A stretch of DNA of 64,000 nt from Rhynchopus sp. YZ270_cl-10 (Eukaryota > Euglenozoa > Diplonemea > Diplonemida > Diplonemidae): the NCBI GenBank assembly GCA_964035575.1, contig OZ037930.1, positions 372,001-436,000 of the forward strand. The letters are read 5' to 3'. Shown piece by piece: positions 22,274 to 33,223 of the stretch (positions within the stretch are counted from its first letter, which is position 1; each line of letters starts with the position of its first letter). Below the pieces are notes generated by a model. That model saw only the letters and a list, made by a program, of their open reading frames with translations, did not search any database and was not told where the DNA came from. Both the position numbers and the translations under genes were made by a program.

Positions 22274-22301
22274 AGATGAACTGTACCTCATGTACACATC
22301 T
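22274..22301 (+). repeat. M-family stem-loop, copy M2
   Basis: Outer stem AGATG/CATCT, AAC bulge, inner stem TGTAC/GTACA and loop CTCAT. Relative to M1 the inner stem has changed on both sides and stays paired. Confidence 0.65.
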
Positions 22302-22562
22302 AAATAAAAAAGACAGCTTCAGCAGGGAACGGAGATCGTAACAGAACATACGCAGTACGCAAAACCTGGACAGGGGTGGGGGGAGGGCTTGGAAAAGCCC
22401 GTATGACCACCTCTGTGTGAGCAAACCACACACCCGCACAAAAGAAAGAAAAGGTCGGGACGAGAGAGCCTGAAGTAACGTCTCCAAGAGAAAAGCTTTT
22501 TTAAGTACAAAACTAACAAAGAGAACAACCTTGGCAACTTGCACAACAAGACGAGAAACATG

Positions 22563-25500
22563 CTACCGCCTCCGCGTCATCTTTGAGTTCAGTGAACCAC
22601 GTTTTGCCTGCTTCCTGTGCAGTTTCATTTTTATTTTGAACAATTGTTGGCATAGTGTAAAACCCTCAGCAGGCGTGTCACCAGTTTCAGGCGGACTTTT
22701 TTTACTCCGTATTTTCCATACCTCACACCACTTCCAGGCGTCGACGGAACGCTCCCTGCCGCCTCCCCCTCCCCCAGCAGCGACCCTGTATGCGAACAGA
22801 CACCCCCAGAGCTTTCCTGTCTGTCTGAGTCGGCACGCTTCACCAACCCACCACCACCTCCTCCTCCGCACTTCAACAACGGCTGCGGGTTCGACAGCTT
22901 CCTTGCCTGCGCCTCGACTGCCCCCACCGGGCCTCCCGGAGACCTCTGTGGATGCCGGGTCTGCCTCAACCCTTTGAAGTCTGCAACCTCAGGAGGAGGG
23001 GGTTGCTTCACGATACGTCCTCTGATGTCACCTCCTGCCACCACAACACCTGTCGGCGACTTGGCCTCCTCCTCCGAGAGTGGTGCCGCTGCTGTCAGGT
23101 CTGCCCCAGGGGTGTACTCTGCGCCGTTGCTGTCACTGTCAATCTGCAACACCTCGCTTGCATGGGTCTGCTCTATGTTGATGGCCTCTTGTGCACCTAA
23201 CGGAGCTGCGGTGCGCAACGATGAAATCATGCTGTTAATAATACTCTTGTCACTCTCATATAAACGCGATGCTGTAGAAGCGTTGCCTACGTCTTGGGGG
23301 TCGTGTGCTGCATGCGGTTCGTTGCCGCAGGTGGTGGTTGATGCTGCTGGTGTTGTTGTTGTTGTTGTTGTTGGTGTTGTTGTTGCTGTTGCTGTTGGTG
23401 TCGTGTCTGCCATCCGTTCTGGGATGGGTTCGGTTGAAGTCTCGATGGTGGATGTGGTTGTTGTTGCTGTTGCTGTGGTTGGGGTGTGTCGTGGTGCATG
23501 AGGGGAAAGAAACGATGCTTCGTCTGTCGACGTTGCAATGCAGTTTTGCACAGCAGAGACGGTGGTCCCCTTGGACTGCATTGTGCCTTTGGCAGCATCG
23601 TCCTCAGAGCTGTCGCTTTCGGAGGTGGTGTCTTTTGCAGAGGGTGTGGCGGCGCGTTTTCTCATCTTGTTATGGTGGTCCACCAAACACTCTTCGAGCT
23701 TTTTATTTTCTTCAATGAACTGCCTCTCCTCCGCAAAGCACATGCCCTTATTTTTCTCGTCGAGAGGCTCGCTTTTCTGAAGATGGTGGTATTTCCCACG
23801 CGGCTGGGTGATCACCCCAACAGGTACCAGGTTGGCGAGAGGCTTCGTGGTGAGTTTGCGGGTCTGGCGTTTTTTGGGTGGTGGGTTGGCCTGTGCTTCA
23901 GTGCGTTGGTGGACGTGGCGGAGGAAGGCAGCGTTGTCGGCGCTTTGTGGGGACGTTGCGCGTGGTGGTGTGGTGTGTGCTGAGGAGAGGACGTCGTGCA
24001 CACGCTCGTGAGCCTCGCGGATCTCGAGAACGTCGTCGGGGAGGAGTGCCAGCGCCTCCTGAAGCTTGGAGGCGCGTGACAACGCGGCATGTCGTGTGTG
24101 CCGCAGGCGTGCCGTCACCTCCTCAAGCCCCTCGCGTGCCTCGTCAGGTGTCGCGAAGACACGTCCACTGCGGTTGGTGTCGCACCGCGAAAGGTTCTTC
24201 GCTGCGGGGCGGCCTGGAGAAGGGAAGGGTGGGAGGAGGGAGAAGGGAGGAGTAGGGAGTAGGGTGCAGGGGGGAGAACATACCTGTCCCGAGCCTGGCG
24301 CTGCCGGCTGTTCCTGGACGGCCGTAGAAGGACCCGCTGAGGCTTGTCAGTGTGGAGTTGAGGTTCGAAGCACTGCCCCCACCGCCTCCTCCCCAAGCAC
24401 TCTGAGGCGGGCCGCCCATGAACGAGCCTCTCTGTGGGTGTGTGGTTGTTTGAAGCAGTTCTGAAGAGCGAAGCATCGCCCAGGGTTGTGTTACGTGTAT
24501 TGGTGTGTCAGTGTTTTCCCACTACTGACAAATTTGAAGAAAATCCATACCTGTATTCGCAAGAAGGTCACGCCAGTCACTTCACTTCCCTGCTGCATGC
24601 ACGGCACAGCATTCACATCCCCCGCACCCACCGACCGTTCGCTCTGCGGCGTCACACTCCGCCCACCTTCCTCCCCCACTTCCACATCCATCAGGTTCAG
24701 CGTATTCGGCTTGCTCACTGTGTAATTCTCTATCACCTCGAGGGTTTTTGGGCCTTTCGCGTACACTTCGTTGAGGTGATGTGACAAGGTTGCGCAAGGG
24801 TCTACTGAAGGTGGGGTGATCACAGAGCCATTGAGGGACACTTCGATCAGGTGTCTGCACTTCTGCAATGCGGACAGTTCTGAGTACGACACACACCCCG
24901 CATTTCCAGATAAATGCAACACCGTAAGCGCCGGGCACGCAACCACGATGGTTCCCAACACCGGGCGTTTTTCCCCTGCACTGGTCGACGAGCGGGACCC
25001 AGCAACGTCGTCGACAATGCTGGCACGGCTTCGTGGAGTGCTCTGTACTGACTCCACCCCACCCCATTCGCCTTCCCCTAAAAGGTTGCAATCCAAAAGC
25101 AATTCAGAGAGATTCGGAAGAGATGATTCGGGAGGGAGGGGAAGAAATGAAAGTGAGACAAGCTTGTTGTGGTTTGCGTTAAACACTTTCAGGTGTTCGA
25201 GAAGTCTTAGAGGGGTTAATGCTGAACCCATGGGGTTGTGCTCTATTTCGTTGTAGGACACATCCAGCTCTGTTAGTTTGGAAAACGCTCCTAAGCCTTC
25301 GAGAGAGGTTAACTTATTGTAAGACAGATTCAGCTCCACCAGAAGCGGCAATTTGCACGCTTCCACCTTCCGCACTCGATTTCTGCTTAGATCCAGGACC
25401 TCCAATTTAGGCAGCACCAACCCCTTCAACGCCGTCATCCTATTGCCTGCAAGACATAAAACTGTGAGATTTCCCAGTTTGTTGAGGTCAAGAAGATCGA

Positions 25501-25969
25501 TTCGGTTGTCGCAAACAGAAAGCACGGAAAGACCGACAAGAGGTTCCAATGTTTCCAGTGAAGCAAAATTGTTGGAATCAATCACCATTTCACCGCATTT
25601 CCCCCAACCTTCCTCGGGGATGGGGAGTGAAGTAAGTCGGTTGTGGGAAAGGTCAACAATCTTGACATCACAGCACTGTTGTGGAACCTCCGGCGCCACA
25701 GAGGTCAAATTCGAACGGACAATGTCGAGCGACGTTATGCACTCTATCCGTCCCTCCTCCAAGTGGTCAGGAGGCACCTTCATGCGTATCAAATCCGGCG
25801 TCAACTGCACCCCAGCAGGCTCAGACGCGCTTTCTCGGCGCAACATATTCCCCAATGAATGCAAGGAGTCGACAAGACTCACAGTCTCCACGTCACGCCG
25901 CGACGTCGCATCTGTCACACCGTCCAGAACTGTCTCGTCCTCACTAGAAGCCTCCGTGAAGGAGTCCAT
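22563..25969 (-). CDS. SDS22-type leucine-rich repeat protein, copy 2
   Basis: Paralogue of the gene at 10583-14209, with the same four-exon structure: 25969-24551, 24521-24284, 24213-22722 and 22614-22563. The 3201 nt divide by three and encode 1066 residues. It lacks 55 residues after the LRR block (copy 1 has a Ser/Thr/Lys-rich segment there) and has a shorter RPGTA repeat. Intron sizes are 29, 70 and 107 nt. The LRRs are intact. The frame stays open upstream of the ATG at 25969 for about 100 codons, but this is not conserved in copy 1, so I take 25969 as the start. Nothing suggests a pseudogene. Function is unknown, probably a scaffold. Confidence 0.85.
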
Positions 25970-27195
25970 ATGGGGAGGGGGTGGGGGTGAGGAAATGGGG
26001 GAGGCGTTTCCTGGGAGAGTGTTGTTTTGATGTGGTTGCAACAGAATGAAAGCAAAAAGGTAGAGGGGAGATCTTGAAAGGTGAGCCTGTCTCTTGTGCA
26101 TATAAATTTCTCTACAAACCAGCGAATGTTCCGGTAAAGTACAACCTAAACGCCTGCTTTCAAACATAGACTCAACAAAGAGCGCCCGCATGAAGCTCAA
26201 AGAGGGTGGGTGGCAAAAGAAGTGAAGGCTGTAAAAGGTAGTTATTATGTGCACACATCGACGTTCTGTAGCAAGACGACGCATGTCAAATGACAATCAA
26301 TCCACCAACAGTCTCTTCACAGAACACTCTTTTGTGCTATGCGCATTGAAATAAGGAGCAAGACAACAGAAAATATAAGAGGGGTGGGGGGTGACGATCT
26401 TTTTTATTCTGTAGCTTTTTTATATATTCACCTAGGCCTCGAGAGATAGGGGATGAATCCAAATATACACACCCTCCGTCCGTTCGTGGAGCTGAGGCTT
26501 TCCCTTCAAAACGAGCCCCAATTCACTGAAAACCCTGAAAGTCTTTGTGTGGAACTGAGTCTTTCTTTATAGCGAACACTCACACAGACAGCACACATCT
26601 CCTCCCCCCACTATGCGGCAGTAGAGCGTTGGGTGGCTCCCTGGCCGGGCTTTGGACTCCGCGCAACTTCAAACGAGGTTGACCACGGAGTGTAATGATT
26701 TTGTTTTTTTGAAAAGAAAAGTGATAGTGACAGTGCAACGCCTGACGTAGAAACTAAAAAGTATTGAAAATCAATGATATGTGTTTTGTTTTGTTTGAAA
26801 ACTTGGTTGTATTAGTGTAGACACCCAAGGATGAACTCCACTATAATTTGTTTTTTTTTGAAAGAAAAAAAAGGGGAGGGTTTTAAGAATAAGTAAAAGA
26901 AATAAAGAATGAAAACAAACGCACTCCGTGTCCAGAAATATGGGGTGGGAACATTCCCAAACCTAAAAGGACACGTCGCCATTCATGCCATGCAAAACCA
27001 GACACGTGTGCATCCCTCAGAGGGTTCCGCAAGTGTCAACGTGTGCAGCTTTGTATACGCATGCGATAATAAAAGGAAGGAATAACTCTATATTTTAAAC
27101 AACTGGAGAGCGAGCAGGATGGGATGGGATGTGCCCAGAGAACACATCCCCACCACCTTAAAACCCTACCCCTGTTGTGCCACCAGCACTGACTT
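25970..27195. other. Spacer with A and R-like elements
   Basis: No gene is seen. 26060-26200 resembles 31258-31440 and part of 14560-14665, so this spacer type is itself repeated. It holds a hairpin at 26656-26691 (ACTCCG/CGGAGT with an inner CAAC/GTTG) that recalls the second arm of the R elements, and element A2. Confidence 0.5.
26794..26845 (+). repeat. A-family dispersed element, copy A2
   Basis: Full-length copy: TTTGAAAACTTGG, then TAGTG, then GACACCC, ending CTCCACTATA. TAGTG and CACTA can pair. Confidence 0.7.
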
Positions 27196-28668
27196 CTATC
27201 TGCCCGCAATAGCTCTCAATGCTGGAAAGTCGTCAGCTTCTAAAGAAGTGCAACCTTCAAGACACCTGCTCCCTACTTTTGTCACACCGCTCAGTGCTGC
27301 AAAGTCGATGGAGGTTAACTCCCTGCAACCAAATAAGAAGCACGTCCCAAGGCTTGTGACACTGTCCAAGCCTGCAAAGTCGATTGAAGTTAACGCCGCG
27401 CAATCTGATAAGAACCAGTTCCCAAGGCTTGTGACATTGTTCAATCCTGCAAATTTGATGGAGGTTACCGCCGAGCAACCTGATAAGAAGTTGTCTGCAA
27501 GGCTTGTGACACTTCTCAGTCCTGCAAAGTCGATTGAAGTTAACTCTGTGCAATATGATAAGAAGTCTCCCCCCAGGCTTGTGACGTTGCTCAGTCCTGC
27601 AAAGTCGATGGAGGTTAACGACACGCAATTTGCTAAGAAGCGGTCCCCCACGCTTGCGACATTGCTCAATCCTGCGAAGTCGATTGAAGTTAACTCTGTG
27701 CAACTTGATAAGAAGCCCTCCCCAAGGCTTGTGGCACTGCTCAGTCCTGCAAAGTTGATGGAGGTTAACGCCGTGCAATCTGATAAGAAGCCGTCCCCCA
27801 CGCTTGTGACCCTTCCCAATCCTGCAAAGTCGATTGAAGTTAACTCTGTGCAATATGATAAGAAGCCGCCCCCAAGGCTTGTGACGTTGCTCAGTCCTGC
27901 AAAGTCGATTGAGGTTAACGACGTGCAATTTGCTAAGAAGCAGTCCCCCACGCTTGTAACACTTCCCAATCCTGCGAAATTGATGGAAGTTAACGCTTCA
28001 CAATCTGATAAGAAGCCGTCCCCAAGGCTCGTGACGCTGCTCAGTCCTGAAAAGTTGATGGAGGTTAACGCCGTGCAACATGATAAGAAGCCACCTCCAA
28101 GGCTTGTGACATTGCTCAGTCCCGCAAAGTTGAATGGCTCAAAAGTACGCAATGACGTGCAATTGAACAGGAAGAACGCACCTATTTCTGTGACGTTGTG
28201 CAACCCAGACAAGTTAATTGATTCCAATGATGAACACTCAGATAAGAAGTGGTCATCAATCGCAGTAATAGCCAACGGGGCACTCAGATCAAAGCTACGT
28301 ATGTTAGTGTCTGCGAGGAACCTGTGCGGAATCACAGTCACAACTTCTGCCTGCAGAAACAACTGCGCTACCTTGGGGTCTTCCACACGCGCAAGCCTCT
28401 CTGGTGTGAGGTCTCTCTCACCCAATGAACGAAGAGCTACAATGGATTCCTGTTTCTTCGTCTGCGTGAGGCTCACTGTGTCGCCAGCACTCAGCGCTGT
28501 GATGTTGATGTCCTCTCCTTCGCCGTTCCCTCCGAAGTCCATGTCAAAGGTGTCTTCAGCAAACCCCACTGCAGTTGCCACCTTCCGCCGCAGCTGCTTC
28601 GCTGTGTCATCCACATCCACATCGACGACGTACGTCTTACCATCAAATCCCTCGATGTTGAGTTCCAT
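27196..28668 (-). CDS. Ubiquitin-like/BspA-type LRR protein, member 1
   Basis: 490 residues. The first about 65 (MELNIEGFDGKTYVVDVDVD... to AGDTVSLT) look like a ubiquitin-like fold. After a linker come BspA-type (LRR_5) repeats of exactly 25 residues, consensus LTSIDFAGLSNVTSLGxxFL-SxCT, encoded by 75-bp units. Such proteins are common in parasitic and free-living protists and are often thought to bind proteins; the cell location here is unknown, with no signal peptide or membrane helix. The ATG at 28668 lies 13 nt after an AAACACAC stretch that follows a CAACAG acceptor-like site shared by all family members. The last repeat ends in the family tail EADDFPALRAIAGR. The gene is intact and has the most repeats of the set. 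Confidence 0.85.
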   Translation of the reverse strand: MELNIEGFDGKTYVVDVDVDDTAKQLRRKVATAVGFAEDTFDMDFGGNGEGEDINITALSAGDTVSLTQTKKQESIVALRSLGERDLTPERLARVEDPKVAQLFLQAEVVTVIPHRFLADTNIRSFDLSAPLAITAIDDHFLSECSSLESINLSGLHNVTEIGAFFLFNCTSLRTFEPFNFAGLSNVTSLGGGFLSCCTALTSINFSGLSSVTSLGDGFLSDCEALTSINFAGLGSVTSVGDCFLANCTSLTSIDFAGLSNVTSLGGGFLSYCTELTSIDFAGLGRVTSVGDGFLSDCTALTSINFAGLSSATSLGEGFLSSCTELTSIDFAGLSNVASVGDRFLANCVSLTSIDFAGLSNVTSLGGDFLSYCTELTSIDFAGLRSVTSLADNFLSGCSAVTSIKFAGLNNVTSLGNWFLSDCAALTSIDFAGLDSVTSLGTCFLFGCRELTSIDFAALSGVTKVGSRCLEGCTSLEADDFPALRAIAGR

Positions 28669-29290
28669 TTGTGTTTTGTGTGTTTTCTGTTGTGGGAGTG
28701 GTGGAAGACACAGCCATTGATAATCCATTCTTCTTTGCGTATGGGCAAAGAGCCTTCGGTAACAGACTCGGCAGGTGATGTCGGTTCGTGGTGCGCCAAC
28801 AAAAAGAGGAAAATGGTGAAGAGTATTGTGACAGGTCAACAGCACAGTGTTTCTAGCGTTGACATCACTTGGTTTCAATCCCTCCCACATGAGCCCAGCA
28901 CAGAAGCTGGCACAGTCCCACAGTCCAATGCATGCAAAAGAGAGCTGACAAGAGGGGTTGGGAGAGAAGGGGGGAAAGGGTTCTTACGTTTTCATATCTG
29001 TGGGGATCACGTGAATGAAATGGACAAAGCAAAGTATGGTCAAATGCGCATGGTGTGGCAATGCGCCTTGAGTGGAAAATAACAGCAAAAACAGCAAACA
29101 AAAGAAACAAGGCAACAAGAGAGAAGGCAGACAAGACACAGAGCAAAGCGGGTCATCCCGCGCCCGTGTGTTGTCAGTTGTCTCTCCTGTCGTGCAGGTG
29201 TGTACCACAGGCAAGACTCGCGTGGTCGAAACACAACACTGCAGAAAATGCAATAAAGGAGAAAGTATTTGACAGAATAAGAAAAAGATA
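28669..29290. repeat. Type-1 5' flank of BspA-like genes
   Basis: About 620 bp upstream of member 1, nearly identical to 55451-56095 upstream of member 4. The first about 270 bp are also upstream of member 5 (58631-58930). Members 2 and 3 carry a different flank (type 2). Probably a promoter and 5' UTR region; a CAACAG acceptor-like site lies at the gene-proximal end. Confidence 0.75.
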
Positions 29291-29566
29291 ATTGTACCCC
29301 ACCCACTGCAATAAAACGGAAGAATGAAAATCAATTCACCGACAGTCTCTGCCGAAGCGACTCTTCAGAGGCCAACCCATCTTGTAGCAGCAGCCCACTG
29401 CGGCGAGCGAGGTGACCTGCTTGCAGGAGGTAAACAGACGCAGGAGGCACGCAGGAGAGGTGAGGCAAAGACCTGCATGCCAGACAGACCCTCGCTTTGC
29501 TTCTCTTGTGTGCCACCTCATGTTACGAGAAGGGTCGACAGCTCATCCTCAAACCTTGCCGTTGCC

Positions 29567-30673
29567 TCAGAGACACTTCCATCTGCCCTCAATAGCTCTC
29601 AATGCTGGAAAGTCGTATGTTTCTAAAGAAGTGCAACCTTCAAGAAACCCGTTCCCTACTTCTGTCACACCACTGAGTCCTGAAAAGTCGATGGTGGTTA
29701 ACGACGTGCAACCTGTTAAGAAGCAGTTCCCAAGACCTGTAACACTTCCCAATCCTGCAAAGTCGATGGAGGTTAAGGCCGTGCAACCTTCTAAGAAGTA
29801 GTTCCCAAGGCTTGTGACGCTGCTCAATCCTGCAAAGTTGATTGAAGTTAACGACGTGCAATTTGCTAAGAAGCAGCGCACGCTTGTAACACTTCCCAAT
29901 CCTGCGAAATCGACGGAGGTTAACGCCGTGCAACGTGATAAGAAGTCACCCCCAAGGCTTGTAACGCTGCTCTATCCTGCAAAGTCGATTGAGGTTAACG
30001 CCGTGCAATTTGCTAAGAAGTCGTCCCCCACGCTTGTTACACTTCCCAAACCTGCAAAGTCGATTGAAGCCAGCGCCGTGCAATTTGTTAAGAAGTAGTT
30101 CCCCACACTTGTGACGCTGCTCAGTCCTGCAAAGTTGAATGGCTCAAAAGTACGCAATGACGTGCAATTGAACAGGAAGAACGCACCTATTTTCGTGACG
30201 TTGCGCAACCCAGACAAGTTAATTGATTCCAATGACGTACACATAGATAAGAAGTAATCATCAATTGCAGTAATAGCCAACGGGGCACTCAGATCAAAGC
30301 TACGTATGTTAGCCTTAACGAGGAACTTGGACGGAATCACAGTCACAACTTCTGCCTGCAGAAACAACTGCGCTACCTTGGGTTCGTCTACACGCGCAAG
30401 CCTCTCTGGTGTGAGGTCTCTCTCACCCAATGAACGAAGAGCTGCAATGGATTCCTGTTTCTTCGTCTGCGTGAGCCTCACTGTGTCGCCAGCACTCAGC
30501 GCTGTGATGTTGATGTCCTCTCCTTCGCCGTTCCCTCCGAAGTCCATGCCAAAGGTGTCTTCAGCAAACCCCACTGCAGTTGCCACCTTCCGCCGCAGCT
30601 GCTTTGCTGTGTCATCCACATCCACATCAACGACGTGCGTCTTACCATCAAATCCCTCGATGTTGAGATGCAT
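29567..30673 (-). pseudogene. Ubiquitin-like/BspA-type LRR gene, member 2, broken
   Basis: It begins with the family N-terminus MHLNIEGFDGKTHVVDV at 30673 and reads 233 codons, then meets an in-frame TAG near 29972 where other copies have TTG. Near 29880 a short deletion in a repeat unit shifts the frame. The rest reads in another frame to the family tail (PALRAIEGR) at about 29580. It has few repeats. Either a pseudogene or a truncated protein of 233 residues. Confidence 0.75.
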
Positions 30674-30689
30674 TTGTGTTTCGTGTTTT

Positions 30690-30840
30690 GTGTGTTTTCT
30701 GTATGGGGTGGTGGAGGATCAGTGGCAGGCGACAAACCACCGTGGCAGTTCATCTTCACGGGAGAACAAATCGTATGCATCCCCGGAAGTGACGAGAAGT
30801 ACGGCTTCGGCACACACCTCATTATTCAAATTACAACTTT
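30690..30840. repeat. Type-2 5' flank of BspA-like genes
   Basis: About 150 bp that match 32745-32885 upstream of member 3 (GGAGGATCAGTGGCAGG and onward to CACACCTCATTATTCAAAT). It replaces the type-1 flank found on members 1, 4 and 5. The rest of the 30674-31524 spacer shows no gene; 31250-31430 resembles other spacers of the window. Confidence 0.7.
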
Positions 30841-31524
30841 CGTTGCAGCTCGAAGGTGTCAGATCTGAGTTGGTGCAAAGTGAAAGGGAATTCAGGGGAA
30901 AGTACTATGCTGTCAACAGATCTCGTTGGTGGCTCTATCTTTCTTTTTTTCTTTGCTTGTTTCCAATCACACTTCGTGTTGGGAAAAGAATTAGAAAGAC
31001 GATAGTCTCGTCTGTAAATAAAAAAGTCTCAGAAAGTAAAATACAAACAAACCTCTGTGTCGACAACCACGTTAAAAAGACCACAGCTAGTTTGTCTTCA
31101 TAAATGCTGCACACAAAATGCTGTACCCACAATACAATCCCACCCCACCCTCGTTTCGCTCAGACAGTTTCACTTCTCTAACAGTGCTTGTGAAACGCAA
31201 CCTACGGTCTTGAGCTGACTAATGATAATATCATGAAGGCAACAGAATAACGACAAAAAAAGTAGAGGGGAAATATTGACATGTGAACATGTCTCTTGGA
31301 CACATGAAAGGTTAAGATATAATTTTCAATTGAAATATGGAGTTTTATCCACATGAAAAAAAGACAGACTATGTTCCCGTAGCGTACACAACCTGAACAC
31401 CTGATTTCAAACACAGACACAACAAAGAGCACTCAAATGAATTGTGGCCTGTGTGTACACATTGCTGTTCTTTAGCAAGACACTCTGTGTGCCATGCACA
31501 CTGCCACGATGCATCGCAACATCC

Positions 31525-32727
31525 TTATGTACCTTTGTTTTTGTCCCGAATAGCTCTCAATGCTGGAAAGTCGTATGTTTCTAAAGAAGTGCAACCTTCA
31601 AGACACCTGCTCCCAATTTGTGTCACACCGCTCAATCCTGCAAAGTTGACTGAGGTTAATTCCGTGCAACCAAATAAGAAGCACTTCCCAAGGCTTGTCA
31701 CACTGTCCAATTCTGTAAAGTTGATTGAAGTCAACACCGAGCAATTTGCTAAGAAGCAGTCCCCCACTCTTGGGACACTTCCCAATCCTGCAAAGTCGAT
31801 GGAGGTTAACGACTCGCAATCTGATAAGAAGCCGTCCCCAAGGCTTGTGGCACTCCTCAGTCCTGAAAAGTCGATTGAAGTTAAGGCCGTGCAACCTGAT
31901 AAGAAGTAGTCTCCAAGGCTTGTGACACTGCTTAATCCTGCAAAGTCGATGAAAGTTAATTCTGTGCAACATGATAAAAAGCCACCCCCAAGGCTTGTGA
32001 CATTGCTCAGTCCCGCAAAGTCGATTGAGGTTAACGACGTGCAATTTGATAAGAAGTCGCCTCCAAGGCTTGTGACATTGCTCAATCCTGCAAAGTCGAT
32101 GGAGGTTAGCGACGTGCAGCCTGATAAGAAGCAGGTCCCCACGCTTGTGACCCCGCTCAATCCCGCAAAGTTGCATGGCTCAAAAGTACGCAATGACGTG
32201 CACTTGAACAGGAAGTACCGACCTATTGTCGTGACGTCGCACAACCCAGACAAGTTAATTGATTCCAATGATGAACACTCAGATAAGAAGTGGTCCTCAA
32301 TCGCAGTAATAGCCAACGGGGCACTCAGATCAAGGCTACTCAAATTAGTGCGCGAGAGGAGGTTAGTCTTGGCGAGGAACCTGGACGGAATCACAGTTAC
32401 AACTTCTGCCTGCAGAAACAACTGCGCTACCTTGGGTTCTTTCACACGCGCAAGCCTCCCTGATGTGAGGTCTGTCTCACCCAATGCACGAAGAGCTGCA
32501 ACGGCCTCCCGCTTAAAACTTCTGGTCAACACAACTGTGTCGCCAGCACTCAGCGCTGTGATGTTGATGTCCTCTCCTTCGCCGTTCCCTCCGAAGTCCA
32601 TGTCAAAGGTGTCTGCAGCAAACCCCACTGCAGTTGCCACCTTCCGCCGCAGGTCCTTCGCTGTGTCATCCACATCCACATCGACGATGTGCGTATTACC
32701 ATCAAATCCCTCGATGTTGAGATGCAT
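31525..32727 (-). CDS. Ubiquitin-like/BspA-type LRR protein, member 3
   Basis: 400 residues from the ATG at 32727 (MHLNIEGFDGNTHIVDV). Ubiquitin-like N-terminus, then 25-residue BspA-like repeats. It differs from member 1 at the end of the N-terminal domain (VVLTRSFKREAVAALRALGETD instead of VSLTQTKKQE), a swap shared with members 4 and 5. The C-terminus is unusual: after LRAI it reads RDKNKGT instead of EGR. The frame is open upstream of the ATG, but the family start is clear. Intact. Confidence 0.85.
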   Translation of the reverse strand: MHLNIEGFDGNTHIVDVDVDDTAKDLRRKVATAVGFAADTFDMDFGGNGEGEDINITALSAGDTVVLTRSFKREAVAALRALGETDLTSGRLARVKEPKVAQLFLQAEVVTVIPSRFLAKTNLLSRTNLSSLDLSAPLAITAIEDHFLSECSSLESINLSGLCDVTTIGRYFLFKCTSLRTFEPCNFAGLSGVTSVGTCFLSGCTSLTSIDFAGLSNVTSLGGDFLSNCTSLTSIDFAGLSNVTSLGGGFLSCCTELTFIDFAGLSSVTSLGDYFLSGCTALTSIDFSGLRSATSLGDGFLSDCESLTSIDFAGLGSVPRVGDCFLANCSVLTSINFTELDSVTSLGKCFLFGCTELTSVNFAGLSGVTQIGSRCLEGCTSLETYDFPALRAIRDKNKGT

Positions 32728-33223
32728 TTGTGTTTTGTGTGTTTTCTGTTGTGGGAGTGGTGGAGGATCAGTGGCAGGCGACAAACCACCTTGGCAGTTC
32801 ATCTTCACGGGAGAACAAATCGTATGCATCCCCGGAAAGTGACGAGAAGTACGGCTTCGGCACACACCTCATTATTCAAATAAGAGTGTGGCAGAAAAGA
32901 GGACAAATCAGCGGACCATTTTATCGAGAGGTTCTGTCTGGTCAGGCCTTTTGCCGCCAAAGGCCTTGTGTTTCATGAAAACACCAAAACGAAACTGAGA
33001 CTGAGACTAAGCAGTGTTCAAGTGAATAGCAAAAGAGGGAGAGGTGTTGTTGCTTTCGATGACACATAACGTACTGTCCTTTTTTTTCTTTCATCTCCTT
33101 CGATACAAACCTACCTGTGGACCCACCGACCCCACCCATTGCGTACCATCCCCTGAACTGTTTTGTTTCGTATTTCACACTGTTTCACCCTCCCCCTCCC
33201 TCCCAAACCCCCCCCTTCTCTGT
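32728..33223. other. Spacer upstream of member 3
   Basis: Begins with the type-2 flank (to about 32885). The remaining 340 bp hold no recognisable feature; the strand complementary to the genes is pyrimidine-rich near 33180. Confidence 0.4.

Larger units (their letters stand above)
22155..26047. repeat. Segmental duplication, right copy
   Basis: Partner of 10048-14288. The transposon nest and a stretch of LRR-family flank separate the two copies, which are in direct orientation. Confidence 0.9.

Noticed and set aside
24491-26296. Extended N-terminus for LRR copy 2 (start near 26284)
   Set aside because: The extension is not open in copy 1, and the duplication ends at about 26047, so the extension is spacer sequence.
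27196-28668. CRISPR-like array (regular 75-bp spacing)
   Set aside because: The period is the 25-residue coding repeat of an LRR protein; there are no unique spacers, and the organism is eukaryotic.
27119-28720. Long plus-strand open frame (533 codons) antisense to BspA-like member 1, and a similar one at 57342-58754
   Set aside because: It is a by-product of the 75-bp repeat: one antisense frame without stops in one unit stays open in all. Composition (LSPAKSIEVN... repeats) follows the sense repeat exactly, and members with frame changes lose it.
30496-30822. Minus-strand frame starting MRCVPKPYFSSLPG upstream of member 2 as an N-terminal exon
   Set aside because: It is in a different frame from the ubiquitin-like head and has no splice site that would join them.
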